A stretch of 64,000 nucleotides of DNA, taken from contig NC_133536.1 in NCBI RefSeq assembly GCF_048544455.1, positions 167,448,825-167,512,824 of the forward strand, read 5' to 3'. Numbering within the stretch: the first letter of the stretch is position 1; every line of letters begins with the position of its first letter. The notes under the pieces are model-generated. The model was not told where the DNA came from. It did not search any database and was given only the letters and a program-made list of their open reading frames with translations. The stretch comes from Silene latifolia (lineage: Eukaryota > Streptophyta > Magnoliopsida > Caryophyllales > Caryophyllaceae). The translations under genes were made by a program, and so were the position numbers. Of this stretch, positions 10,774 through 22,054 are shown one piece after another.

Positions 10774-11030
10774 CACTACAAGAAAAATTGGTTTGGGCAA
10801 TAACACGAACTAATTTGGGCAACAAATATTAGACTCGTCGCACAATAATATTAACATGGGCGACAAACCATTTTTTGTTGCTAAAGCATACCCTTTGTGC
10901 GACGAATTATCTTTTTGTCGCCCAAATATGTTTTTGTGTAACAAATATTGATAGTTGTCGCCCAAATGTTAATTTTAGAGCAACGAAATGAATTTTTGTT
11001 GCCGTTACACTACTCCTATCGCCGACTTTA
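10774..11030 (+). mobile_element. Left end of a further CACTA family, no right end found
   Basis: CACTACAAGAAAAATTGGTT starts a segment filled with TTGGGCGACAA/TTGTCGCCCAAAT units in both orientations, the layout of a CACTA tip plus subterminal repeats. I found no matching TTTTTCTTGTAGTG end downstream, so it is truncated or decayed. Confidence 0.6.
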
Positions 11031-13130
11031 CTTAAAATAAAGGCGCAAAAAAGAACCGCAAAAACACTTGGCTTGAAATTGTCGCTGGAATTGAGAACAA
11101 ACCCAACTCTTATTTCCTCACTACCCTTAGAAATTTCATTATACAGAGAAGATGCAATTCTGAAAAAATTCAAAGCAAAAGAAGCAATTCAATCCAATTG
11201 GTAAAAGCCACTGTCTAGCAATCTTCATCTTCTAATTAAGTTGTCCCTCTACACAACTATTCCAAGATACGCTTTAATTAAAGAACTTTCAGTAAAAGAA
11301 CATCAACAATGGAACCTTAATTTCTATCCGTTCTCTTACTTTCAGTCTAGTTTTCGGTCAATATTACACACAAATGTAATCTAATAAAGATGATATTAAG
11401 ACATGCTATAAAATATTCATAACTATTCTGTTTCAGTGGCACAAATTCTAATAAGAAAACAACGAAAGCAAGAATTTAATCAAACTCACTTTGAAATCGC
11501 AAGAAAATTATATTAACGTAAACCTTTTCGTTGCTTTAAGGCTCTTTTTCAGTTAAATATACAGCGTAAGGGTTTTAACTTCAGCTATTATTTCAACCAC
11601 GAGATACAATTGACAGCATTATAATTTTTATACACCCAACAACTTATTCACATCACCGGTTTACGACAGAGAAGTAGACTACTATCTTCTTATGAGAAAT
11701 TAAAACTTAAACTACAATTAACAACCATCTCATGTACTATAATTTTGGAAAGAAACACAAAACATATCAGTAGACAGCTAAATAAAGTCTTCCATTATTA
11801 GCATGAATTGGGGGTGTGCTTTGTAAATGGAAGATAATAAAACAAGGGTTGGCATAATGCCACGATAAGTATGGATAATCCACTGGAGTTTATACACAAC
11901 CTGCCTATTTTACCCTTTGATGACCTCCCCAAGATTTGCACGTGTTCTGGCTAACTAGCTATCATGGCCCACCCTCTTTTTTTTGTTACTACATTGTTTA
12001 AGTAGGATTAAAAATGGTAATCTTTCCCCTAAAATGCTAATCTCTTTATTCAAAAAAATGCTAATCTTGTTTTAGTGGTCTTTTTTTTTCTTGAGAAGAA
12101 AGATAAACTTGCTGAAAATCTGATAAAAAAGCAAAACAAAGTATTAGTTAAGATCCGCAATGGGCAAAATGGGCTTGCGGAAAATCCGATACAAAGCAAA
12201 GTTCAATCCCTATCCTCGACCTTGCGGCATAGTGAGCAACACAATTTCCTTCCCTCCTTACACGAGAATACAAACCCGAGTGTACTTATGATTTCAAACC
12301 CGAACATGACAGCCACGAATTCCGTTATACCAAGGACCATCTTATAGCAACTCTTTGGGATGCCACACTAGTTATTCGCCCTTCGTCATCCCTCACCACC
12401 AACCCAAGCCTCATATCATCGTTCCCATAGATGACAACCTCCATATTTACTTTTATCTACCCGATTTCCGGCTTGTACTACAAACTAGGTGACCCAGTCT
12501 AGGCATACTTGATGGGTTAAAATTCTTTCAGATCATTTTCGCCAGTCCAATCATAACCTCTGAAGGGTGGGGCAGATTCCTCTAAAATACGGGAGTTGCG
12601 CATTACCCAAATCCTTCAGCATGTCATTACTACAGCCTTTCGATCCTCCGCATTAGAGTTCTCAAAACAAATTCATGATAATATCCAAATCATCAACAAT
12701 CATCAAAACGGGACATAATTTGGGGCAAAAAGAAGAAAAAAAAATCTCCCTAATTTAGTATCAAGATATAACAATAAAATTACTCATTATAAAAAATTAA
12801 GTTATTCACTAAAAATAATTGAAAGCAATAACAAATTGATTAATTACATACCTATTTAGCTGATGACGATGATCATCAATGAGAATCGCGATTCAGTATG
12901 ATAAGCAATTGCGAGAGATGATGAATATACGACAACCGAATAGTACCTGAATCTAATTAATTGATTACGAGAATTGGGGGAGAATAGTACGTCTGCAATT
13001 GAATTAGTCTTTGAACTGAAAATTTGGGGGAGAAATTGTGGAGATGGATTAGGGATTATTTAGGCGGTTCATATTTTTGGGGGAAAACGGGGAAGCTGCA
13101 GGTGAATGTGCAGGCAGAAGCGCGAGAATG
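11031..13130. other. No gene recognised in interior of nested CACTA
   Basis: AT-rich DNA. A moderately GC-richer stretch at 12080-12660 has a 90-codon frame (12075-12347) without recognisable motifs. It may be an exon remnant. Confidence 0.3.
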
Positions 13131-13139
13131 AATTTTTTT

Positions 13140-13270
13140 TTTTTTAGTTTTAGCGGTTCTTTTATTAAAAATTATTATTAAATTACTAAAATGGTCTATG
13201 AGGGGGAAAATGGGTCGACGCCTTTAAAAGCGTCGACCATAAAGCGTGGGGAACGCAAGGGATTTGTTGT
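13140..13270 (+). repeat. Right terminal and subterminal segment of nested CACTA
   Basis: Contains GTCGACGCCTTTAAAAGCGT as a hairpin followed by the inverted terminal repeat. Confidence 0.7.
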
Positions 13271-13322
13271 AGTGTTCACTTTTTAAATAATCTACATAAA
13301 CATACATATAATAATTAAAAGA

Positions 13323-13805
13323 ATGTCGTCGTCTTCATCATCTGCAGTCGCACCTTCTCAACAATCGGTAACCCGCTATATCAACCCGATTACGTGCATA
13401 ATTCACAATCTCTCAGTCATACGCGATGCTACTGGGAAGCGAGTTATTTTGCTTGGCAAAAATCGTCAAGACCATCCCCTCAAAACACGATCAGAGTATA
13501 TCCAAGAAACCCACGACCAGAAATCCAAGCCACCATCAAAGGACAAAAGTGAATATTATGACAGTGACCCTAAGGATCGTTATGTACACGCAGGGCCTTA
13601 CTTATGGGTTACCACCGCTGAGGACGCTCATTTGATGAGAAGGTTCATACCGTACAGGTTTATTAATGTACCGAAATCATGGGAAAATGAAGAAGTGCCT
13701 CATTTTGATCACCGTCGTGATGCCGATGTAGTAAGCTTGATTTATAATCAAGTTTATCCTCATTACCCACCTCCTCCTCAAACTCCTGTTAGGGTGTTTA
13801 ATTAA
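13323..13805 (+). CDS. XS-domain-like cargo gene 3 (element A), open but internally deleted
   Basis: An open frame of 160 codons. It has the family N-terminus (Ser run, NPITCIIHNLSV about residues 20-31, GKR), lacks the central G.A.I.F strand and FRQ..KL helix present in genes 0-2, and resumes with GPYLWVTTAEDAHLMRRFIP, then NVPKSWENEEVPHFDHR and a Pro-rich tail. The deletion keeps a reading frame. The lost segment is the core of the putative XS domain, so the product may be inactive or a dominant form. The 5' UTR is split by the 6.5-kb nested CACTA. Whether it is transcribed is unknown. Confidence 0.5.
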   Translation: MSSSSSSAVAPSQQSVTRYINPITCIIHNLSVIRDATGKRVILLGKNRQDHPLKTRSEYIQETHDQKSKPPSKDKSEYYDSDPKDRYVHAGPYLWVTTAEDAHLMRRFIPYRFINVPKSWENEEVPHFDHRRDADVVSLIYNQVYPHYPPPPQTPVRVFN

Positions 13806-13994
13806 TTTACTAATTAGTTAGCTGTTTATTTTTGTGGTTTTTATTTTTTATTGTGTTTCTTATTTTCCCTTAGTGTACTGTTTTTTTTTTGGCCATTGTA
13901 TAATATGCTCGTTTTAATATATGCTCTTTTTAATATATGCTCTTTTTAATATATAGTTCTACTCTTTATTACATGCAACTTGAATATAAACACC
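13806..13994. other. 3' region of gene 3; short tandem repeat
   Basis: TTTTAATATATGCTC is repeated about three times at 13910-13955. No gene is present. Confidence 0.4.
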
Positions 13995-14115
13995 TCTAAA
14001 AATGACAACGGTATTGCATAAAAACCGTGTTAGATCACAAACACCTCTAAAAGTAAATGGAAATTGGAAGATATTAATAAGATAATTACAACAGTTCTTA
14101 TAAGAACCGTGTTAA
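13995..14115. repeat. AACGGT/ACCGTGTT repeat cluster upstream of GRF gene
   Basis: ACAACGGTATTGCATAAAAA with CCGTGTTA, and ACAGTTCTTATAAGAACCGT, are imperfect inverted pairs. This continues the rule that each gene of the element has a cluster before it. Confidence 0.5.
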
Positions 14116-14173
14116 ATTATGCAATTGCTGAATAACATTATTTTAAATAACCTTCTTTCTTTATTTCTTTATT

Positions 14174-14208
<35 letters not shown>
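14174..14208. repeat. (CT)n microsatellite in the GRF gene leader
   Basis: About 16 CT units just upstream of the ATG at 14222, typical of plant 5' UTRs. Confidence 0.85.
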
Positions 14209-14212
<4 letters not shown>

Positions 14213-14221
14213 ACTCAAATT

Positions 14222-14671
14222 ATGTCAAGTGGTAGCTCTTCTTCTTCCTCTATTTCAACATGGACATGTAATTGCTCAGTTCCAACAGCATTGCGGACTT
14301 CTTGGACTTTGCAAAATCCGGGAAGAAAGTTTCTTACTTGCAAATTCTATAATCCCGAGACTAAAATAAGTGGATGCAATTACTTCAAGTGGGTTGATGA
14401 ACCAATAATTGAGTGGCAGAGGAAGGTTATAAACAAGTTAGTGAATGAGAAAAAGAGCATGGATATCGAGATTACTCAAGTGAGAAGTATACTATATCAA
14501 TTTGAAGAATCAAAGCGAGGAAATGACAGTGAAATATTGAAGACAAAAGAAGAATGCAAGAAGTTAACCATGGATATCGTTGAACTCAAAAATAAGGAGG
14601 CATGGCTTAAGTTAACCGTCAAATTTGTTCTTCTAATTGTTATTTACCTAGTTTATTATGTATGGTGGTAG
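14222..14671 (+). CDS. GRF-type zinc-finger protein with coiled coil and C-terminal membrane segment
   Basis: An intact 149-codon frame. After a Ser-rich start, residues about 15-60 hold a GRF finger: CNCSVP (C-x-C), NPGRKFLTC, then SGCNYFKWVDEP, which supplies the last Cys and the F-x-W-x-D/E signature. Residues about 65-125 are charged heptad-like (coiled coil), and the last 20 (LTVKFVLLIVIYLVYYVWW) form a membrane anchor. Plant genomes hold many such small GRF/coiled-coil/TM genes. GRF fingers in other proteins bind single-stranded nucleic acid; the role here is unknown. It lies inside CACTA element A, between AACGGTT clusters. Confidence 0.75.
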   Translation: MSSGSSSSSSISTWTCNCSVPTALRTSWTLQNPGRKFLTCKFYNPETKISGCNYFKWVDEPIIEWQRKVINKLVNEKKSMDIEITQVRSILYQFEESKRGNDSEILKTKEECKKLTMDIVELKNKEAWLKLTVKFVLLIVIYLVYYVWW

Positions 14672-14814
14672 TTTGTACTCTTTATATGTAAACTTGTAAT
14701 CTTTAAATAAATGGAAATAAACAAGTTTTTCTAAGAAACATATTGTAATTAGCTGGCATATACCAAATGATGCTTTATTTCTTTGAGGTAAAATCAAACA
14801 CAATGAAATATAAA
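14672..14814. other. 3' region of GRF gene
   Basis: AT-rich with AATAAA-like signals near 14705. No further gene. Confidence 0.4.
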
Positions 14815-15045
14815 ATAAAACGGTTATACCCAAACCGTTGTTAAGGACGTATACAGTTATAACGGTTCAGGCCGTTGTTATGTATATAAAAAAAATTGCT
14901 TTATATCTTGGCGGGAAAATCAAACAACATGAAAATATTACAGACAACGGTTATTTCTAACCCGTTGTAGATAGTACGAATCAATTACGGTTTCAAACAA
15001 AACCGTAGTCTGTTTGGAAACAAAATATAACGTTTTTTCTTATAC
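14815..15045. repeat. AACGGTT cluster upstream of element A TNP1 gene
   Basis: Units include AAACGGTTATACCCAAACCG, ACAACGGTTATTTCTAACCC and TTACGGTTTCAAACAAAACC. It immediately precedes the 5' leader of the TNP1/Ulp1 gene. Confidence 0.65.
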
Positions 15046-17024
15046 CGTGTTTATTACTTTCCAATAAACAAGGTCTTGCAAGTGTTGTATTATTCACACA
15101 TATATACTCTGAGCTTCCCCTCCCTCACATAATATTCTCAAACATTGAGCTTCCCATCAACCAGCAGCCTACCCCATCGCCATCGCAGTCATCGTCATCA
15201 TCGCCATTGTCGTCACCAGATCAATCCGGATTCTCCTCTTTAAAGAAGTAATAAACCCTCCTCTCGGTAGATTTGTTTGTTTTTATAACTATGCATTGTT
15301 ATTACTTGTTTATTAATTTCTGCTTTAGATATGGTCCAAAAGCGGAAAATAAATGATGGAAATGCGTCAGGCGACGACTCAGGTGATGAGAATAATTTGC
15401 AACACACTGTGGGTCGAATGCGCCATGCACAAGGTTTTCCTAGAAGCAATAAATTCAAAGATACCTAATCCTTTACAATGGGATAAAGATACGGGGCTGC
15501 CATATGGTGAGTATGCCGGGTATTGCGAGTTGGATTGGTTGTTGTGTAAGACAATATGTGCCTCTCGGTACGCCGCATATAAGTGAACTGAGTAAAATAC
15601 GGAATACCATGCTAATAAACAGAATAAAGGTATGTATATACAATAATAAATGTTTTTGCTGAAATTAAGTTACTACTTCATAAGTTCATATGTGTATTAG
15701 CCGAAACACTTGTACCAACTATGCTCATCATATATGCAGTTAGCTTACGTTGTCCTTTAAAAGTATGATAAGTACCTAAAAACAAAGACAGGGGAAGCCC
15801 TCAGTTCTTGGAAGTTAAAGATTGCTGAGAAGCACTTCTTCAACAAGGAAACCGGGGAGATGAACAAGAACTCACCAGCAAAGAAGTATCCGTATGTCAG
15901 TCAAGACCATTGGGATAGCTATATCGCTTATAGGCAGTCTGGCAAGTTTAAGGTAACTTAATAATAATAAGTAAAGAAGTATACTTAGTTTAGTGTTTGG
16001 TCATGTTTACGTTTCTTGATACAATTTATTTGATGAAGGCTATGAGTGAGAGGAACAAGGCAAACATTTCAAAGAAAAAGACCGTCTTTTACGGCTCCCG
16101 AGGTGGTTATAGATTGATTAAGAAGAAACTTGTAAGTACATAATTCTTATCGTATTATATTATTAGGTGTTTTAGTCGGATGTTATATATGTTCATCGTA
16201 ATCATACATATTTTGAGAGGATATCAATGAGATGAATGAATTGTAGGCAAAGCTTGGAAAATTCAGTCGTCACGACGCTTGGATGGAAGGTCACACTCCT
16301 AAGAATGGAAAGACGAAAACTAAATATGACAACGACAGCAAAGAGAAAATTGTAACTTTGAATAAATATGTCACTCTTACCACTAGTAGTCGGAGTTATA
16401 TATATGTGTGTTGCTTAATGGTTTTATGTGTATATAGAGGATATGTGAGAAGGAGGTACAGGAAGGAAAATGGAAGCCTGAAGGACATGATGACATTCTT
16501 GTTAGGGCAATCGGCAAAGCAGAGCATCCAGGTCATGTGAGAGGGGTATCGACGCATGTTGGTATCAGTAAGTATTTTGGGAAAACTACTCGAAGTGGTG
16601 ATGGTTCCAACAAGGTAATCTATAAATACTGTATTTGAACCAACGTAATTTATAACTATATATGCTGACATTAATTTCTACTACACAGCTACATAAAATA
16701 GTCAGGTTGATGATGAGAATGTTGGAAACTGGGGAAAAGCCATCAGAAAAAGAGTTGGATATGGTTCAAGAAGTCATAAAGGAAGCAGGTGAGGAGGAAA
16801 AGGAGGAGAAGGAGAAGGAGGAGGATGAGGAGGAGGAAAAAGATGTAATAATATTTATGTCTTATATATATATACAATGTGTTATATGATTTGGAAAATC
16901 AGTACGTGTTATATGGACAAGTGTTAATGTACAGAAGGAAGCTGAGAAGGACATGACAAGGGAGAAGGAAATGGCAAAGGAGACTCAGGTGAGAGCCACT
17001 ACTACAAATCCAGGCAACTACAAC

Positions 17025-17330
17025 GCCCCATTAACAACGATTATTCACGAAAATCACAATAGACGTTGTAGAATGGATGGCGCAAATTTTACTAAAATTA
17101 ATTACAACGGGTATGGTTATATAACCGTTGTTATAAGTTTTAACAACGGGTCACACGTGCACAACCGTTGTTAATAATTTGGCGCAAAATTGACGCAAAG
17201 TTAGTGAAAATTAATCACAACGGTTACTTTTGAAACCCGTTGTTAAAACTTATTTGACAACGGTTGTTGTTTTACAACCGTTGTTAAAAAATTTTAACAA
17301 CGGTTTTTGTTTAATACCCGTTGTCAATAC
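17025..17330. repeat. Left AACAACGGTT array of the 1.8-kb CACTA
   Basis: About ten units such as ACAACGGGTATGGTTATATA with ACCGTTGTTA, and TGACAACGGTTGTTGTTTTA with CAACCGTTGTT. Most form inverted pairs with 8-15 base spacers. Confidence 0.8.
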
Positions 17331-17732
17331 CTTCCATACTATAAACCACAGAAAAACAAGTCTGCTACAGCCACAAAACACAAGTCTGCATATATACACA
17401 AACACAAACACAAAAAACACACTTTCTCATCGTCTCTTTCTCTCTTTCTCATCGTCTCTTTCTCATCGTCGCTTTATCTTCTCACCGTCACTGTTGATTT
17501 CATCGTCTCTTACTTTCTCTAATTATCAGGTAAATCTCGCCGTCACTGTTGGTTTCATTGTCTTTCATTATCATTATTTTCTTTTTCTAATTATTTCATT
17601 TGCATGTGTATGTGTTTTTATCGACCATTATGTTATTTCTTTAAGTATTATTCGCTTAATTAGCTACTAAAACAAATTAAATAAACTAAAACAAAGAAGA
17701 AGCAAGATGATAGAGAGGAATGCATGATAAAC

Positions 17733-17835
<103 letters not shown>

Positions 17836-17856
17836 AATACATAAATTTTAAAAAAA

Positions 17857-18144
17857 TTACATTAATAAATATGCAATTCTTATATTTTCATAGAGGGTCT
17901 TATTCTCCTCTATGATATCCGTCCTCTCCTCCTTGGCTATTTGGAGGTTCCGTTCAGCAGTTGCTATATCGACATATAGCTGCAACTGTTGCTGCTCTGT
18001 CAAGCCATCTTCTTTGGCGTCCTTCAGTATGGATCGAGCATCCGCAAGGTAGCTCCTAAAACTTTCCTCAATGTGGAGCAACCGGCGGATGAAACTGTTG
18101 TTGTTCTCGATCATAGTAAGAGTCTTAAGGATGATATCATTCAT
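17857..18144 (-). CDS. Small coiled-coil protein in the 1.8-kb CACTA
   Basis: A minus-strand frame of 95 codons from the ATG at 18144. It is almost wholly charged and helical (for example LADARSILKDAKEDGLTEQQ and TAERNLQIAKEERTDI), which predicts a coiled coil. There is no finger, signal or catalytic motif. It may descend from the coiled-coil part of a GRF-type or TNP1 gene; I cannot tell. Intact frame, expression unknown. Confidence 0.4.
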   Translation of the reverse strand: MNDIILKTLTMIENNNSFIRRLLHIEESFRSYLADARSILKDAKEDGLTEQQQLQLYVDIATAERNLQIAKEERTDIIEENKTLYENIRIAYLLM

Positions 18145-18507
18145 TTTGTTGGAGTTTGGAGTTTGTTTGAAAGATTAAGTAGGGTTTATTTGGAGTTTGT
18201 TTTAGCAGTTAGGGTTTGGAGATGTATAGTGAGATAATGGGATGTTAGTTGAGATAATGCATGTATTCATACTAAGCAATGTGTGGTTTGAGTTGTTTTT
18301 TAATTAATATATATGTTAGGAAGTTGTGTCATAATCATCATCATATCTCTCTCTGCTGCTTCTAATCTTATTACTAACCCTTCTCATTCCATATTGTCCG
18401 TTCATATGCACAGGGATGGCAGTAATAATGTATTCATTGGAATTATAACGGGCCGTAATTATGCATGCATCTAGTAATATTTAATTTAATTTTTTTTTTT
18501 AAGAAGA

Positions 18508-18765
18508 AACAACAACGGTTATTTATAAACAACCCGTTGTCTTTAGTTATAACAACGGTTTCGTATATTACAACCCGTTGTTATAACTTTCCCCCCAAAA
18601 TTAAGTCACATTTTTCACAACAGGTTTTTATACTTAAAACCGTTGTTAATAGTTTTAACAACGAGTTCCTTAAGAAAACCAACCGTTTTTAAAACCTTTT
18701 ACAACGGACGCTTTAACAACGTCCGCTTTTTTATATAACAACGGTTTTTAACCGTTGTTATAGCC
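18508..18765. repeat. Right AACAACGGTT array of the 1.8-kb CACTA
   Basis: Units include ACAACGGTTATTTATAAACA with ACCCGTTGTC, and ATAACAACGGTTTTTAACCG with TTGTTATAG, next to the right tip. Confidence 0.8.
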
Positions 18766-20746
18766 TGTATCTGTAGTAATGAGCCGAGGATCGATATCAG
18801 GCAGTTGAAGAGGAAGAGGATGCCAGGAAACCCGTGACATAGGAAAAGATTCAGGTAGTTGATGATCAGACATTCTTCTCTACACCGAAAAAGGTAATAG
18901 CTGCTAGTTTATAATTATTCATCTCAGTACACGTTTTTTACTTATGAAATTTATTAAAGGTATTGAATGTATGTGTACTAATTGATTAAAGTTGTCATAA
19001 AGGGCAATTGCAAGGTGGCTTGTCATATGATCTATTTACAGAGGAAACAGAAAGTTGCTGTTGCCAGGGGATACATATTCGCTTACAACCGGCTTCAACA
19101 AGTGAAGGTCCATGGTATAACCCTTCATCACAATTGCAGTAAAGTGGAAGTGTCCCAATTATATAAATAGGAGTATGGGGAAGTAAAAGTACCATTTCCT
19201 AATGAGGAGATCACTTATTTGAAAGAAGCCCTAAGCTCTTATGTGCAATGGCCTAACAACCTCATCAATGTAGTCATCCCCGAGGTACCTATACGCAGAC
19301 GTTAATTATTACTTGTTCTTTAAATATATTAGGGTATGAATACTAACACATCGTAAGTACTTTAATCTTTTCATTTGCGGAAGTTAAGCAAAGCCATGGC
19401 AGCAACTAAAGGAATTACTACTACGTCAACGGAAGTTGTTGCAGTCAAGCCTGCTTATGATTCTTATTATGAATCGTGTGAATATAAGAAAAAAATGAAA
19501 AAAGCTTCACGGATGGCTTTGCACAACCTAGCTTTAAAGAAGTCACCTAGAGAGGATGTAGTCATGATTAACCTTGAACAGGAAATTATGGGCGTAGCTG
19601 ATATAGCCGTACTGGACCCGAAGCAACTGATGGAATTTGTCGACCTTGACAATTTAGATGCTGATCACATTTTGACTTGGATGAAGTAAGCTTTATTAAT
19701 AAAACTATTTAGTCATTTCCATTTACGAATAATGATGTTTGTTAAAATTATCAATTACAATAACATTTTTCATTCCATGTGGTGTAATAGGTACCTGAAT
19801 AATCAGATCGCTGAGTAGAAGTTCCCATTTCAGGCCTACGGATTCTTGATTCCTAAGGCGTTCTCTGTGCACATAATTTCATACGAAGAACAAATCAATA
19901 GTATCGCTCGTCGGTTGATGTCATCCAAAAAACTATGGCTTGCCCCCTACAATGAGAATATGTATGTATAGTACGTGATTATTGTAATGAATCACGATTC
20001 TATAAATTTATTATTAACATGCTTAAATGCGTGTAAATGAACTAACAGTTCAATGTCCCAAATTGAATAGGAAGCATTGGGTGCTACTGGCAATCCAAGT
20101 GGAATAAAAACAGTGTACTGGATTGACTCTCGCGAAGGCAAACCCTCTGACAGTTGTGTAAGGATGATAATTGAGTAAGTTTACAACCTTTAATAATGTC
20201 ATTTGTTATTGTATGACTTGAGACATATATATGCAAATAATGGCATGTGTGTATATTTATGATTTAGTGTTTTTGAAGCAAAAAAAATATTATGTTCACT
20301 TGGGAAATATGAAAGCGACGTTGTTCCCAATTTTATCACGCCACTAGTAAGTGTATTCTTAATAATTACTCGTATCATTTAATTAATGTTTATGCGAGAG
20401 GTTGATTATCTAATTCAGCTGATTTGTGTGTGATTTATATAATAGTCTCCTAAAGCAACAGACGACAAACAATACGGCTTTTACGTTTGCCAGTCCATGT
20501 GGGAGGTTATCAACAGAACACTATCTACCATTCCAATATGGGTTAGTGTGATTTAAAAACTATTTCAGACGTAAATTGAGTTCAATTCTGTATACTTCCA
20601 TGTATTATATCTATTTTGATTATGTATATTTTGAATTGTAGTTTCCATAAATACTCAACAAAGCCTCGGAATATTCGCCAGAGGACATCAACCAGATGAG
20701 AATTATGTGGGCCAGTTATGTTGTTTCATTAGCGAGGTCTCAATAG

Positions 20747-21067
20747 TTTTCTCATACTTTATGTATGAGTGTGTATATATAGATCCATTGTGTATTGGTT
20801 TCTTTTGTTTTCTCAATAGCAGTTGTGTTTTGGCTGTTGATCATCCTGTTTGTACTGTTTTTAAATTGGGTTTAATTGATTGCGGGGTGTAATATTTTGA
20901 TACATGATTGAATTTTTGCACTGCATAGCTGCTGGAGTGCTATTTTTCAGCAACAACTGAAAAAATAGCATTTCAGCAGTTGCTACAAACGCTGCTGAAA
21001 AAAAAAAGCATTTCAGCAGCTGCTAGAACAGGCTAAAATCATTTTTTTAAAAAAATAAAATAAAAAC
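20747..21067. other. 3' region of TNP1 gene; CAGCAGTTGCT repeats
   Basis: At 20928-21035 GCATTTCAGCAGTTGCTA and GCATTTCAGCAGCTGCTAG recur with inverted copies. This is a small foldback repeat of unknown origin. Confidence 0.4.
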
Positions 21068-21590
21068 CATAACGGTTAAAAACAACCCGTTGCAAACAAT
21101 TATTTGACAACGGTTTTATTTAGATAAATAACCGTTGACATATTTTCCCTCCCATTCAAACCGCCAAAAATATAAGATAACGAACGATAACCGTTGTCTA
21201 GTTCAAAACTTTTACAACGGTTTATTTAAGCAGAACCGTTGACAAAATTTCATCAATATAAATAGATAATGGTTACATACCGTTATCAACAGATGAATAT
21301 AACAACGGTTTTGCACGCAATAAAGCCGTTGTTAAATTTTGACATTCAATTAAATAAGATAACGAAATGAACCGTTATCATATATAATATTTAACAACGG
21401 TTTTGGAACGATAAGGTGTTGTCAATAGTAAACTACGACAACGGATTCGAAACCGTTCTTAAGATTTAACAACGGTTTCTTAAAAGATTTTATAACAGTT
21501 CTTGATGTTATATAACGGTCGCGTGTTATTTGTACAACCGTGGTATATATTTAACAACCGTCGTTCCAATTACGGACCCGTGTTTCTATT
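21068..21590. repeat. Right subterminal AACAACGGTT array of element A
   Basis: More than fifteen units in both orientations, such as ACAACGGTTTTATTTAGATA followed by AATAACCGTTGAC, lie just inside the right tip at 21646. Confidence 0.8.
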
Positions 21591-21649
21591 TAAAAATGGT
21601 AATTTGCATTATTTGACTATTATTGGATCTCTTATTTGGCATAGTGGCA

Positions 21650-22040
21650 GCTTACACTGTCTCCCAAGAACTTGATGGTTACCTACAACAAAGGATAGGG
21701 GAATCCTTCAGAGCATGCAAGTTAAAGGTTGCTCGGAACCACTTGTTCAACAAGAAGACCGGGGAGATGAACAAGAAACCACCAACGAAGAAGTATAGGT
21801 ATGTCAGCCAGCAAGATTAGTATAACATTATCGCTTATGGGCAGTTTCACAAGTTTAAGGTAATTTATCTGCGACTCATTGGGATCACTGTATTAGTAAT
21901 CACTTAATAAGTAAAGAAATATGCTTACTTTACTCGATACAAAACATTTTATGAAGACTATTAGTAAGCAGAATCTAGAGAACATTTCAAAGAAAGAGAG
22001 CGTCTTTCATTGCTCCAGAGGTGGTTATAGATTGATTAAG
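21650..22040 (+). pseudogene. Element B TNP1/Ulp1-like gene, exons 2 and 3 (5' part)
   Basis: Exon 2 resumes after element A and runs to 21859|GTAATT. Its RNHLFNKKTGEMNKKPPTKK matches element A exon 2 (KHFFNKETGEMNK), with a TAG replacing the W codon context of DHWDSY. Exon 3 (from about 21957) gives ENISKKESVFHCSRGGYRLI and is cut at 22039 by the Tourist-like element. It finishes at 30793-30802 (KKL|GTAAG). Confidence 0.75.
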
Positions 22041-22054
22041 GCTTTGTTCTTTTG

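Larger units (their letters stand above)
6727..13274. mobile_element. Nested CACTA element, 6.5 kb, TSD TTC
   Basis: The left tip CACTACAACAAATCCCTTGC and the right tip GCAAGGGATTTGTTGTAGTG are perfect inverted repeats over 20 bases. TTC is duplicated at 6724-6726 and 13275-13277. Subterminal CGACGCTTTT repeats occur at both ends (6750-6970 and 13200-13245), a family distinct from element A. Contents: a Ty1/copia fragment (7430-8260), a reverse-strand TNP1-type gene fragment (8771-9541), an internal copy of the right terminus (10621-10757) and the left end of another CACTA (10774 on). It lies in the 5' UTR of XS-like gene 3. Confidence 0.93.

Noticed and set aside
12075-12347. 90-codon plus-strand frame
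   Set aside because: No ATG-supported start, no recognisable domain, inside the nested CACTA. Left as unassigned rather than called a gene.
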